The notes under the pieces are model-generated. The model was given only the letters and a program-made list of their open reading frames with translations, did no database searches and was not told the DNA's origin. A DNA stretch of 7,349 bases from an uncultured Actinomycetes bacterium (lineage in GTDB: Bacteria; Actinomycetota; Actinomycetes; S36-B12). The stretch covers positions 1-7,349 of the forward strand of contig CAIXFB010000392.1 in assembly GCA_903918595.1 (NCBI GenBank). The letters run 5' to 3'. Shown here in pieces: positions 1 to 6,190 of the stretch (the stretch's first letter is position 1; each line of letters begins with the position of its first letter). The translations under genes were made by a program, and so were the position numbers.

Positions 1-1341
1 GCCAAGACCATCAATCAGGGCTGTACGAAGTGCTTCTTCGATGGCTGCAGTGGTCCAAGGCGCAAGATCGTGCAGGGCAGCTGATGCGGCAGCAAGAACA
101 CTGTCCGCTGGTGGGCCCAAGACGGCGGCGCTGTCATCAGCATCTACGACGAAATCCCTAGGGTCGACGAGCAAGAAGGACAACATCGTCACTGCCTGGT
201 TGAGCGTCTCCATCCGCTCCTGAATCAACGGCACACCAGCTTCGAGGAGTGCCATCTGTGCTGCTGTAGGAACCTCGTCGACCAATCCGGCTTCATGGAG
301 CAAAGGGGTGAGCCTGGTGATGAGTGATTCCAACGAGAGCGCCCTGATCCAGTCCCCATTTATTGCAGTGCACTTCTTCAAATCGAAACGAGCTGGATTG
401 GGATTCACCCGCTCGAGGGTAAAGGCCGCAGCCATCGCTTCCTTATCGAAGAACTCAACATCATTGCCCATCGACCATCCGAGGAGCGCCAAATAGTTGA
501 GCAGTGCCTCAGGAAGGTAACCATTCTCGCGATACATCTGCAAGGAAGATTCAGGATCACGCTTGGAAAGTTTCTTGTTGCCCTCTCCCATCACATAAGG
601 CAGGTGACCAAACCGTGGCGTGGTGCCATCACTGACCCCAACAGCTGCCAACGCTTCATAGAGCGCCAACTGCCGAGGAGTGGACGAGAGCAGATCCTCG
701 CCGCGCAGCACATGCGTGATCCGCATCATGGCATCGTCGACAGGGTTCACGAGGGTGTAAAGCGGCTCACCGTTGGCGCGCACGAGCACATAATCCGGCA
801 CATGTTCAGCGGCAAAGGTAATATCTCCGCGGACAAGGTCATCCCATGTGAAGTCGCGATCAGGCATGCGAAAGCGCAGTACCGGTTCTCGACCCTGTTC
901 GACAAATGCGGCAATTGCCTCTCCCGATAAATCGCGACAGGTACCCGCATATCCCGGAGTTCGACTTTCAGCCTTCGCCTCTTCACGCGCTTTCTCTAAT
1001 TCCTCTGGACTGCAATAGCAGTAGTAGGCGTGACCGCTTTCGCGCAGTTTATTGGCGACGTCGGCGTATATATCCATGCGTTCCGACTGACGGTACGGGC
1101 CATAGTCGCCACCGACCTCGGGGCCCTCATCCCAGTCCAGGCCCAACCAGCGCAATGAAGCGAGTAATGCGTCATAGGACTCCTGGGAGTCACGCGCCGA
1201 GTCCGTATCTTCGATACGAAACACGAACGTGCCACCTGTGTGCCGAGCAAATGCCCAGTTGAACAACGCTGTGCGAATCATTCCCACATGCGGATTACCC
1301 GTGGGTGAAGGGCAAAAGCGAACGCGAATGTTCTCAGACAT
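1..1341 (-). CDS. gltX: Glutamyl-tRNA synthetase, 3' end cut off by the window edge
   Basis: This class I aminoacyl-tRNA synthetase charges tRNA-Glu with glutamate in the cytoplasm. The first 447 residues are visible with an open frame; the family is usually about 480-500, so only the last few dozen residues are missing. The Rossmann-fold start is clear: PSPTGNPHVG at residues 11-20 holds the HIGH-type ATP motif, followed by RTALFNW and FRIEDTD. The zinc-region cysteines are C108 and C110 (YCYC) and C135 (GTCR). LRGEDLLSSTPRQ and the KMSKS-type loop KLSKR (257-261) follow, then the helical anticodon-binding part. The ATG at 1341 lies inside the end of the preceding gene (8-base overlap, ATGTCTGA) and has a GGTGG-type ribosome site just upstream, implying translational coupling. 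Many actinobacterial enzymes of this type also misacylate tRNA-Gln for later amidation; the sequence alone does not decide that here. Confidence 0.96.
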   Translation of the reverse strand, partial: MSENIRVRFCPSPTGNPHVGMIRTALFNWAFARHTGGTFVFRIEDTDSARDSQESYDALLASLRWLGLDWDEGPEVGGDYGPYRQSERMDIYADVANKLRESGHAYYCYCSPEELEKAREEAKAESRTPGYAGTCRDLSGEAIAAFVEQGREPVLRFRMPDRDFTWDDLVRGDITFAAEHVPDYVLVRANGEPLYTLVNPVDDAMMRITHVLRGEDLLSSTPRQLALYEALAAVGVSDGTTPRFGHLPYVMGEGNKKLSKRDPESSLQMYRENGYLPEALLNYLALLGWSMGNDVEFFDKEAMAAAFTLERVNPNPARFDLKKCTAINGDWIRALSLESLITRLTPLLHEAGLVDEVPTAAQMALLEAGVPLIQERMETLNQAVTMLSFLLVDPRDFVVDADDSAAVLGPPADSVLAAASAALHDLAPWTTAAIEEALRTALIDGLG

Positions 1342-2125
1342 GATCCACCACCGGATTACTCAGCGTGCCTATCCCATGAACAGTGACACTGACAGTGTCA
1401 CCGGCAACAATCGGCCCAACCCCCGCTGGGGTTCCGGTGAGAATGACATCGCCTGGGAGCAATGTCATCACCGATGATGCAAAGGCGATCAATGCGGGGA
1501 TGTCGTGTACCAGATCGGCAACGTTGCCATCCTGAGTTACAGCGCCGTTCACCGAGCAGGTGAGACCAGCTTCCTCAATCACCAGATCGGTTTCAATCCA
1601 TGGACCTAACGGACAGAATGTGTCAAAACCCTTAGCGCGAGTCCATTGACCATCGACTTTTTGCAGGTCTCGAGCGGTGACATCGTTTGCGCAGGTGAAA
1701 CCCAGCACCACATCAAAGGCCTGCTCAGCGGGAACGTCCTTGCACATTCGGCCGATCACCACCGCGAGCTCGGCTTCATGGTCCACCCGCTCCGACTGCC
1801 AGGGCAACACGATCGGATCGTCGGGTCCGATCACACTCGTGGACGGCTTCAAGAAGAGCAACGGAGAAACTGGTGGCACCCCACCCATTTCCGCCGCATG
1901 GTCGACATAATTTCTACCGATTGCAATAATTTTTGATGGAATCACTGGTGCGAGCAGCTTCACGGCTGAGAGCGGAAGCACCCTGCCCTCCGGCGCTATG
2001 TCACCGAATGGGTGACCAGCCAACAATGCAACGATGGTTTCTTCGGGTGCTCCGGAATCAGGAGCGGCCTCATGAAGAACCGCGTAATGGATTTCACCGT
2101 CAAGGCTCACTCGGGCTATGCGCAC
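1334..2125 (-). CDS. Fumarylacetoacetate hydrolase (FAH) family enzyme, substrate unknown
   Basis: This 263-residue protein belongs to the FAH superfamily, which hydrolyses, decarboxylates or tautomerises 2-oxo acids and acylpyruvates using a divalent metal. It has a short N-terminal domain (about 1-60), then the catalytic fold: GRNY (70-73), FLKPSTSVIGP (91-101), HEAEL with probable metal ligands E117 and E119, ANDVTARD with ligand D148, the conserved lysine K165 (TRAKGFDT), and TGTPAGVGP (230-238). The start is GTG at 2125, 9 bases after the cimA stop; it gives the usual MRIARV opening, and the ribosome site is weak (AGG). The 3' end overlaps gltX. Annotations such as 2-hydroxyhepta-2,4-diene-1,7-dioate isomerase are often transferred to this family but are not justified here. 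Position next to cimA and gltX, recalled from other actinomycetes, suggests a housekeeping oxo-acid role such as oxaloacetate tautomerisation or decarboxylation. That is inference. Confidence 0.9.
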   Translation of the reverse strand: MRIARVSLDGEIHYAVLHEAAPDSGAPEETIVALLAGHPFGDIAPEGRVLPLSAVKLLAPVIPSKIIAIGRNYVDHAAEMGGVPPVSPLLFLKPSTSVIGPDDPIVLPWQSERVDHEAELAVVIGRMCKDVPAEQAFDVVLGFTCANDVTARDLQKVDGQWTRAKGFDTFCPLGPWIETDLVIEEAGLTCSVNGAVTQDGNVADLVHDIPALIAFASSVMTLLPGDVILTGTPAGVGPIVAGDTVSVTVHGIGTLSNPVVDHV

Positions 2126-2134
2126 CGTGACAGC

Positions 2135-3718
2135 CTATTCCGCACGCCGCTCTGCTCTCACCAGGCCGAAGGTGAGCGAATCTTCCAAGGCCATCCACGA
2201 CGCGGCAATCACGTTCTCATGAACGCCCACGGTTGACCAATCTCCATGACCATCCGTGGTGCCCACGAGCACGCGAGTGATGGCATCGGTACCAGTGACC
2301 CCCTCGAGGATCCGCACCTTGTAATCCACCAACTCAAGGTCCTCAACCTGCGGATACAACTGGGCCACAGCCGCCCGTAGTGCGCGGTCGAGCGCGTTGA
2401 CTGGACCATTGCCCTCGGCTGTCGAGATGAACCGTTCGCCATTTGCATGCACTTTGACAGTAGCCTCGCTGTGCACATCACCGGCGGCATCCTGTTCCAC
2501 GATCGTGCGCCACGACTCCACGTCGAATTTCTTTTCCAGCCCGTCCTCGGCAAGTAGCAAAAGTTCAAACGAGGCATCTGCAGCCTCGAAAGTCCAACCC
2601 TTGGCTTCGAGATCTTTCACCTTGTCCACCACCCGACCGATCCTGTCGGTGTCGCCGGTGAGGTTGTAGCCGAGCTCTTTGCCTTTCAGCTCAATCGATG
2701 CCCGACCAGCCATTTCAGTCACCAAAATGCGTTGATCGTTTCCAACCTCGCTGGGGTCAATGTGGTTGTACAGCTCCGGGTTGATCTTCAGCGCAGATGC
2801 ATGTAGTCCCGCTTTGTGGGCGAAGGAGGAGACTCCCGCGTATGCCTGATGAGTGTCTGGCGAAATATTGGCGATTTCAGCGAGTGCATGGGAAATCCGG
2901 AATGTCTCACGGATATTGCCCTCGGGCAAACAATCAATACCCATCTTCAATTGCAGATTTGCCACGACTGGGAACAGGTCCGCGTTGCCAGTTCGTTCGC
3001 CATAGCCATTAGCAGTGCACTGCACATGTGTAACGCCTGCATCAACAGCCGTCACGGTGTTGGCAACTGCACAAGCGGTGTCGTCTTGACAGTGAATACC
3101 CAAACGCACACCCGAACGCTCGAGCACATCGGCAACAATTGCATGCATTCCCATCGGTAGCATCCCACCGTTGGTGTCGCACAGAACTCCGACGGAAGCA
3201 CCCTCTTCTGCTGCGGCTATCAGGAGACGAACGCCATAGTCCCGATCATGCTTGTAACCGTCAAAGAAGTGCTCCATGTCGACAAACACCCGCCGACCCT
3301 CCTGCGTGAGGAACCGCACAGTGTCGCGCACCATCGCCTCGTTTTCATCGAGCGATGCCCGAAGAGCTTGCACAACGTGGTGCACGTCGCTCTTCGCAAC
3401 GATGGTGATAACGGGTGCTTCGGAGTCGAGCAGTGCCTGCACTTGCAGATCGTCCTGGACCCGCACACCCGCTTTGCGAGTAGCGCCAAAAGCGACTAAC
3501 TCGGCGTTACGAAGAGATAACTCCGTACGTGCTCGTTCAAAGAATTCCGTGTCTTTAGGCATCGCACCCGGCCAGCCGCCCTCAATGAAGCCAACGCCAT
3601 ATTCATCCAGCAAGCGCGCGACCGCGAGCTTGTCGTTGACTGAGTACGAGATGCCTTCTCTCTGGGCACCGTCTCGCAGAGTCGTGTCATAGACATGAAA
3701 AGCGTCGGGGCGGGTCAT
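2135..3718 (-). CDS. cimA: (R)-citramalate synthase
   Basis: The enzyme condenses pyruvate with acetyl-CoA to (R)-citramalate, the first step of threonine-independent isoleucine synthesis. The 527-residue length fits the family. The DRE-TIM metallolyase barrel opens with YDTTLRDGAQREG (10-22; R15, metal ligand D16). GGWPGAMPKDTEFF (47-60) is typical of CimA rather than LeuA. VDMEHFFDGYK, CDTNGG (180-185), NGYGERTGN (237-245) and HKAGLHASA (301-309, H306 in the catalytic linker) follow. The last 140 or so residues look like the LeuA-type allosteric domain, usually the isoleucine sensor in CimA. One oddity: the usual HxH metal motif reads H209-C-Q211, with Gln for the second His. The ATG at 3718 has GAGGA at 3727-3723, four bases upstream. 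The gene follows an attenuator-like leader and is 9 bases from the FAH gene. A LeuA paralogue is the alternative, but the GGWPG motif and separate leuA argue against it. Confidence 0.93.
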   Translation of the reverse strand: MTRPDAFHVYDTTLRDGAQREGISYSVNDKLAVARLLDEYGVGFIEGGWPGAMPKDTEFFERARTELSLRNAELVAFGATRKAGVRVQDDLQVQALLDSEAPVITIVAKSDVHHVVQALRASLDENEAMVRDTVRFLTQEGRRVFVDMEHFFDGYKHDRDYGVRLLIAAAEEGASVGVLCDTNGGMLPMGMHAIVADVLERSGVRLGIHCQDDTACAVANTVTAVDAGVTHVQCTANGYGERTGNADLFPVVANLQLKMGIDCLPEGNIRETFRISHALAEIANISPDTHQAYAGVSSFAHKAGLHASALKINPELYNHIDPSEVGNDQRILVTEMAGRASIELKGKELGYNLTGDTDRIGRVVDKVKDLEAKGWTFEAADASFELLLLAEDGLEKKFDVESWRTIVEQDAAGDVHSEATVKVHANGERFISTAEGNGPVNALDRALRAAVAQLYPQVEDLELVDYKVRILEGVTGTDAITRVLVGTTDGHGDWSTVGVHENVIAASWMALEDSLTFGLVRAERRAE

Positions 3719-3736
3719 GCGGTCCTCATCTCAATC

Positions 3737-3764
3737 AAAAAGCCCCCCGCGGGTGCGAAGGGCT
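3737..3764 (-). terminator. Intrinsic terminator in the cimA leader (attenuator)
   Basis: Read on the minus strand, AGCCCTTCGC (3764-3755) pairs with GCGGGGGGCT (3750-3741) around the 4-base loop ACCC. This gives ten base pairs, two of them G-U, and the last T is followed by TTTT (3740-3737). A GC-rich stem ending in a T run is the standard form of a rho-independent terminator. It lies only 18 bases before the cimA ATG and downstream of a translatable Ile-rich leader. It would therefore stop transcription before cimA rather than simply end the ilvE message. That makes it the off-state element of an attenuator. Confidence 0.85.
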
Positions 3765-3791
3765 GCGCGTCGATAGAAAGAATCGACGCGC
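3765..3791 (-). promoter_or_regulatory. Perfect 10-bp stem-loop between leader stop and terminator
   Basis: GCGCGTCGAT (3791-3782) and ATCGACGCGC (3774-3765) are exact reverse complements separated by the 7-base loop TCTTTCT. The 5' arm begins at the last base of the leader stop codon, and the 3' arm abuts the terminator stem with no spacer. A ribosome held at the Ile codons (3805-3797) would leave the 5' arm largely free, whereas one at the stop codon would cover it, so folding should depend on ribosome position. It may be a pause or protector hairpin. The stem is directly visible; its role is inferred. Confidence 0.75.
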
Positions 3792-3847
3792 TAAAGAATA
3801 ATGATGGACACGGAAAGAGGCCAAGCGCCCGCAACCGTGATCAACAT
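3791..3847 (-). CDS. Ile-rich leader peptide of cimA (18 residues)
   Basis: The small ORF reads MLITVAGAWPLSVSIIIL and stops at TAG (3793-3791). Nine of its 18 residues are branched-chain: four Ile, three Leu and two Val. The three codons ATC ATT ATT, then CTT, lie immediately before the stop. This placement of codons for the regulated amino acid, followed at once by a strong stem-loop and an intrinsic terminator, is the classic layout of ribosome-mediated attenuation of ilv genes. The downstream gene makes the isoleucine precursor, which fits. Initiation is less clear: AGGG lies only two bases from the ATG at 3847, so the ATG may be read as a leaderless start, or the TTG that follows it may be used. 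It is too short for standard gene calling. Confidence 0.8.
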   Translation of the reverse strand: MLITVAGAWPLSVSIIIL

Positions 3848-3854
3848 GGCCCTA

Positions 3855-3884
3855 AGTCTGCCACATCAGTCACATGCGTGTCAG
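3855..3884 (-). promoter_or_regulatory. Possible internal promoter for the cimA leader
   Basis: On the minus strand CTGACA (3884-3879) resembles a -35 element, and CAGACT (3860-3855) could be a weak -10 with an 18-base spacer. Transcription would begin at or next to the leader ATG at 3847, giving a leaderless leader message. The -10 is poor, and the upstream hexamer overlaps the ilvE stop codon. Read-through from ilvE is an equally good source of the transcript. Confidence 0.2.
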
Positions 3885-5011
3885 CAGATGGTGTGCAACC
3901 AATTGTGCCGATCTGGCACCTGCCCCGTCTGAATATCCAAAAGGGCACCCCGCAGGCGCATCGTCACCTCACCGGTGGCACCCCCGGAGATCTCCCACGA
4001 GCCAAGATTTCGAGACTTGACGGTGCCAACCGGGGTGATGACGGCAGCCGTTCCGCAGGCAAAAACCTCGGTGATCTCCCCTGAGGCACACCCATCGCGC
4101 CAGTCCTCAACACTGATGGAGCCCTCTTCGGCTCTGATCCCAAGATCCTCGGCCACCGTCAGAAGAGAGTCGCGGGTGATCCCGGGGAGCAGCGAGCCGG
4201 TCAATTTCGGGGTGACCAATCGCGCGGAATCTCCGGACCCGTACACGAAGTACAGATTCATTCCACCCATTTCCTCGACCCAACGGCGCTCGACCGCATC
4301 GAGCCACACGACTTGATCACAGCCGTGCTGGGCAGCTTCAGCCTGGGCGATGAGCGAGGCTGCGTAGTTACCCGCGCACTTTGCCTCACCAGTGCCACCA
4401 GCGGCAGCCCGAACGTAATCATCCGAGAGCCACACACTCACCGGCTTGATCCCCTGCGGGAAATACGCTCCCGCCGGCGCTGCGATCAAGTAGTAGTCGT
4501 AGCGCGCAGAGGGGCGCACCCCCAACCCCAGTTCGGTTCCCAACATGAATGGCCGCAGATAGAGCGACTTTTCTGCATCAGAGGGCACCCACTCGTTATC
4601 TGCGCGGACGAGGGCTTCGATCGAGGCTACAAAAAGTTCCTCGGGAAGTTCAGCCATCGCCAGCCGCCGAGCCGAATTGGCAAACCTGGTGGCATTGCGG
4701 AACGGACGAAAGGTTTTGATGGATCCATCTGCGTACCTGTAGGCCTTGAGTCCCTCAAAGATCGCCTGCCCATAGTGCAAGAAATTCGCCGTGGGATCGA
4801 AGACCAGAGGTCCGTACGGAATCAACTCTGCGCCGTGCCAACCGGCATCCGCGGTCCACGTCGCGTGCACCATGTGATCCGTCGGAAACTTTGCGAAACC
4901 GGGGTCTGCGAGTACTTCAGCGCGACGAGCAGACGGCGTTGGATTCGATGACGTCGTCACATCAATCGGCCACAACGCTGAGCCCTGCGGGATCGGAGGC
5001 GTCTGGGTCAT
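3881..5011 (-). CDS. ilvE: Branched-chain amino acid aminotransferase
   Basis: This PLP-dependent fold-type IV enzyme transfers the amino group between glutamate and the 2-oxo acids of leucine, isoleucine and valine, the last step of all three pathways. The length, 376 residues, is normal for the long actinobacterial and eukaryote-like BCAT form. Visible marks are HYGQAIFEGLKAYR (79-92), RPFRNATRF (102-110), YLRPFM (151-156), the PLP-binding lysine K211 in GGTGEAKCAGNYAASL, VEEMGGMNL (245-253) and the phosphate-binding GTAAVITPVG (320-329). The ATG at 5011 has a strong AAAGGAG about six bases upstream. The gene lies 42 bases after leuB and is probably co-transcribed with it. The 162-base gap before cimA holds the attenuator. 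Because the enzyme serves both branches, its place upstream of the Ile-sensing terminator keeps it outside that control. Confidence 0.96.
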   Translation of the reverse strand: MTQTPPIPQGSALWPIDVTTSSNPTPSARRAEVLADPGFAKFPTDHMVHATWTADAGWHGAELIPYGPLVFDPTANFLHYGQAIFEGLKAYRYADGSIKTFRPFRNATRFANSARRLAMAELPEELFVASIEALVRADNEWVPSDAEKSLYLRPFMLGTELGLGVRPSARYDYYLIAAPAGAYFPQGIKPVSVWLSDDYVRAAAGGTGEAKCAGNYAASLIAQAEAAQHGCDQVVWLDAVERRWVEEMGGMNLYFVYGSGDSARLVTPKLTGSLLPGITRDSLLTVAEDLGIRAEEGSISVEDWRDGCASGEITEVFACGTAAVITPVGTVKSRNLGSWEISGGATGEVTMRLRGALLDIQTGQVPDRHNWLHTIC

Positions 5012-5043
5012 GCGAACTCCTTTAAAGGGTCAGGAAGTGAAGG

Positions 5044-5057
5044 CTAGCTCTAGCTAG
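5044..5057. repeat. CTAG-rich inverted repeat at the leuB stop
   Basis: CTAGCT and AGCTAG flank a 2-base centre, with three CTAG tetramers in 14 bases, overlapping the leuB TAG stop (5056-5054). The 2-base centre is too small for a full hairpin loop and no T run follows, so it does not look like a terminator. CTAG is under-represented in many bacterial genomes, so the cluster is mildly unusual. No function is apparent. Confidence 0.4.
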
Positions 5058-6106
5058 TGGCCTGCAGCGGCTAATGCAGCTAGCGAATCACCGATTGTTG
5101 AAGTTGAACGAACTGCCGATCCCCGGGTGGATAGATCTTGGGCAACCGCAGCCTCAACCCAACCAGCAGCTTCAGCCTGACCCACATGATCGAGCAACAT
5201 AGCCAGAGACATCACGGTCGCGGTGGGATCAGCCTTACCCTGACCAGCAATATCGGGTGCTGAACCATGAACCGGTTCAAACATGGATGGGTTGCTGCGC
5301 GACGGATCGATATTGCCACTCGCAGCCAGTCCAATTCCGCCACCGATGGCAGCACCAATATCGGTGAGAATGTCACCGAAGAGGTTGTCGGTCACCACCA
5401 CGTCGAATCGCCCTGGATCGGTGAGGAAGAACATCGCTGCTGCATCTACGTGGCAGTAGTCAGTGGCGACATTTGGGTACTCAAGCCTCACCCGATCAAA
5501 TACCCGCTGCCAGGTATCGCCGGCATGCACCAACACGTTGGTCTTGTGCACCAACGTCACTTTCTTGTCCCGCCGTAACGAACGGTCAAAGGCATCTCTG
5601 ATGATGCGCTCCGCTCCAAACGCGGTATTCAGGCTCACTTCAGTGGACACCTCCTGCGGGGTGCCTTTGCGCAGAAAGCCACCTGCGCCCACATAGGGCC
5701 CTTCGGTGCCTTCCCGGCACACAATGAAATCGATGTCATCTGGGCCAAGCCCAGCAAGCGGTCCCGTCACGCCCGGGTACAGCTTCACCGGGCGCAGGTT
5801 CACGTGGTGGTCCATAAGGAATCGGAGTGGTAGCAATACCCCGCGCTCTAGTACACCCGGCTTCACCGAGGGATCCCCAATGGCTCCGAGCAGGATGGCG
5901 TCGTATCCGCGCAGCTCCTCCACTACAGCGTCAGGTAGCAACTCCCCCGTCGCGTTGTATCTGCGGGCCCCGAGGTCGTACTCGGTTGAGGTGACGCTGA
6001 TCCCTGCGGCTGGCGCGATCGCATCAAGGACCTTCATGGCCTCAGCGACCACTTCGGTTCCGATTCCATCACCAGGGATAAGGGCAAGATTCAAGGTCTC
6101 CGACAT
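5054..6106 (-). CDS. leuB: 3-isopropylmalate dehydrogenase
   Basis: LeuB uses NAD+ to oxidise and decarboxylate 3-isopropylmalate to 2-oxoisocaproate in leucine synthesis. In organisms with CimA it also converts 3-methylmalate to 2-oxobutyrate for isoleucine. The 350-residue protein is full length. It shows ALIPGDGIGTEV at the start, substrate-binding arginines R95 and R105 (LLPLRFLMDHHVNLRPVKL) and R131 (CREGTEG), Y138, K188 (VHKTNVL), metal-binding D221, D245 and D249, and the NAD-binding EPVHGSAPDIAGQGKADP (277-294). The ATG at 6106 gives the expected MSETLNLALIPGDG opening. The ribosome site is poor, but a TAGGCT hexamer 8 bases upstream suggests a leaderless message. It is the first gene of the minus-strand group and diverges from leuA. 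Confidence 0.97.
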   Translation of the reverse strand: MSETLNLALIPGDGIGTEVVAEAMKVLDAIAPAAGISVTSTEYDLGARRYNATGELLPDAVVEELRGYDAILLGAIGDPSVKPGVLERGVLLPLRFLMDHHVNLRPVKLYPGVTGPLAGLGPDDIDFIVCREGTEGPYVGAGGFLRKGTPQEVSTEVSLNTAFGAERIIRDAFDRSLRRDKKVTLVHKTNVLVHAGDTWQRVFDRVRLEYPNVATDYCHVDAAAMFFLTDPGRFDVVVTDNLFGDILTDIGAAIGGGIGLAASGNIDPSRSNPSMFEPVHGSAPDIAGQGKADPTATVMSLAMLLDHVGQAEAAGWVEAAVAQDLSTRGSAVRSTSTIGDSLAALAAAGH

Positions 6107-6114
6107 AGGGCGAA

Positions 6115-6120
6115 AGCCTA
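6115..6120 (-). promoter_or_regulatory. Candidate -10 element for leuB
   Basis: On the minus strand TAGGCT matches the TAnnnT form typical of actinobacterial -10 boxes. It ends 8 bases before the leuB ATG, so transcription would start at or near the start codon. No convincing -35 hexamer is visible at 16-18 bases upstream. A real promoter is expected here because this is the only gap ahead of the minus-strand group. Confidence 0.35.
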
Positions 6121-6130
6121 CCTATCCCCC

Positions 6131-6139
6131 TGATATCCT
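6131..6139 (+). promoter_or_regulatory. Candidate extended -10 promoter for the leuA leader
   Basis: TGATATCCT fits the extended -10 form TGnTAnnnT. It ends 9 bases before the ATG of the Leu-rich leader at 6149, so the transcript would begin within a few bases of that ATG. No clear -35 element lies upstream, which is compatible with an extended -10. The site sits about 15 bases from the opposing leuB candidate, so the two divergent promoters would overlap physically. Confidence 0.4.
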
Positions 6140-6148
6140 GTGGGAACC

Positions 6149-6190
6149 ATGTCCAACGCTCTGCTCCTTCGCAGCCGCGACGAGGCCTAG
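6149..6190 (+). CDS. Leu-rich leader peptide of leuA (13 residues)
   Basis: The small ORF reads MSNALLLRSRDEA and stops at TAG (6188-6190). It contains three consecutive Leu codons, CTG CTC CTT, at 6161-6169, so a shortage of charged tRNA-Leu would stall the ribosome there. Its last third forms the 5' arm of the stem-loop at 6175-6212, coupling translation to RNA folding. It ends 80 bases before leuA, the committed step of leucine synthesis. The ribosome site is weak (GGGA, three bases from the ATG), and a leaderless start is plausible. It is too short for standard gene calling. Confidence 0.78.
   Translation: MSNALLLRSRDEA

Noticed and set aside
3737..3764. The terminator hairpin as a simple end of the leuB-ilvE transcript
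   Set aside because: It is over 100 bases beyond the ilvE stop and within 20 bases of the cimA ATG, and it directly follows an Ile-rich ORF and a second stem-loop. That suits an attenuator better than an operon end, though it could serve as both.
4313..4951. A 212-codon open frame on the plus strand opposite ilvE
   Set aside because: It lies entirely inside the well-supported ilvE gene on the other strand, shows no recognisable motif and has low-complexity, Arg-rich content typical of an antisense shadow frame.
6107..6140. A short minus-strand ORF (ATG at 6150, stop at 6120) read as a possible leuB leader peptide
   Set aside because: It encodes MVPTGYQGDR, with no run of branched-chain codons and no terminator after it, and the candidate leuB -10 overlaps its stop.
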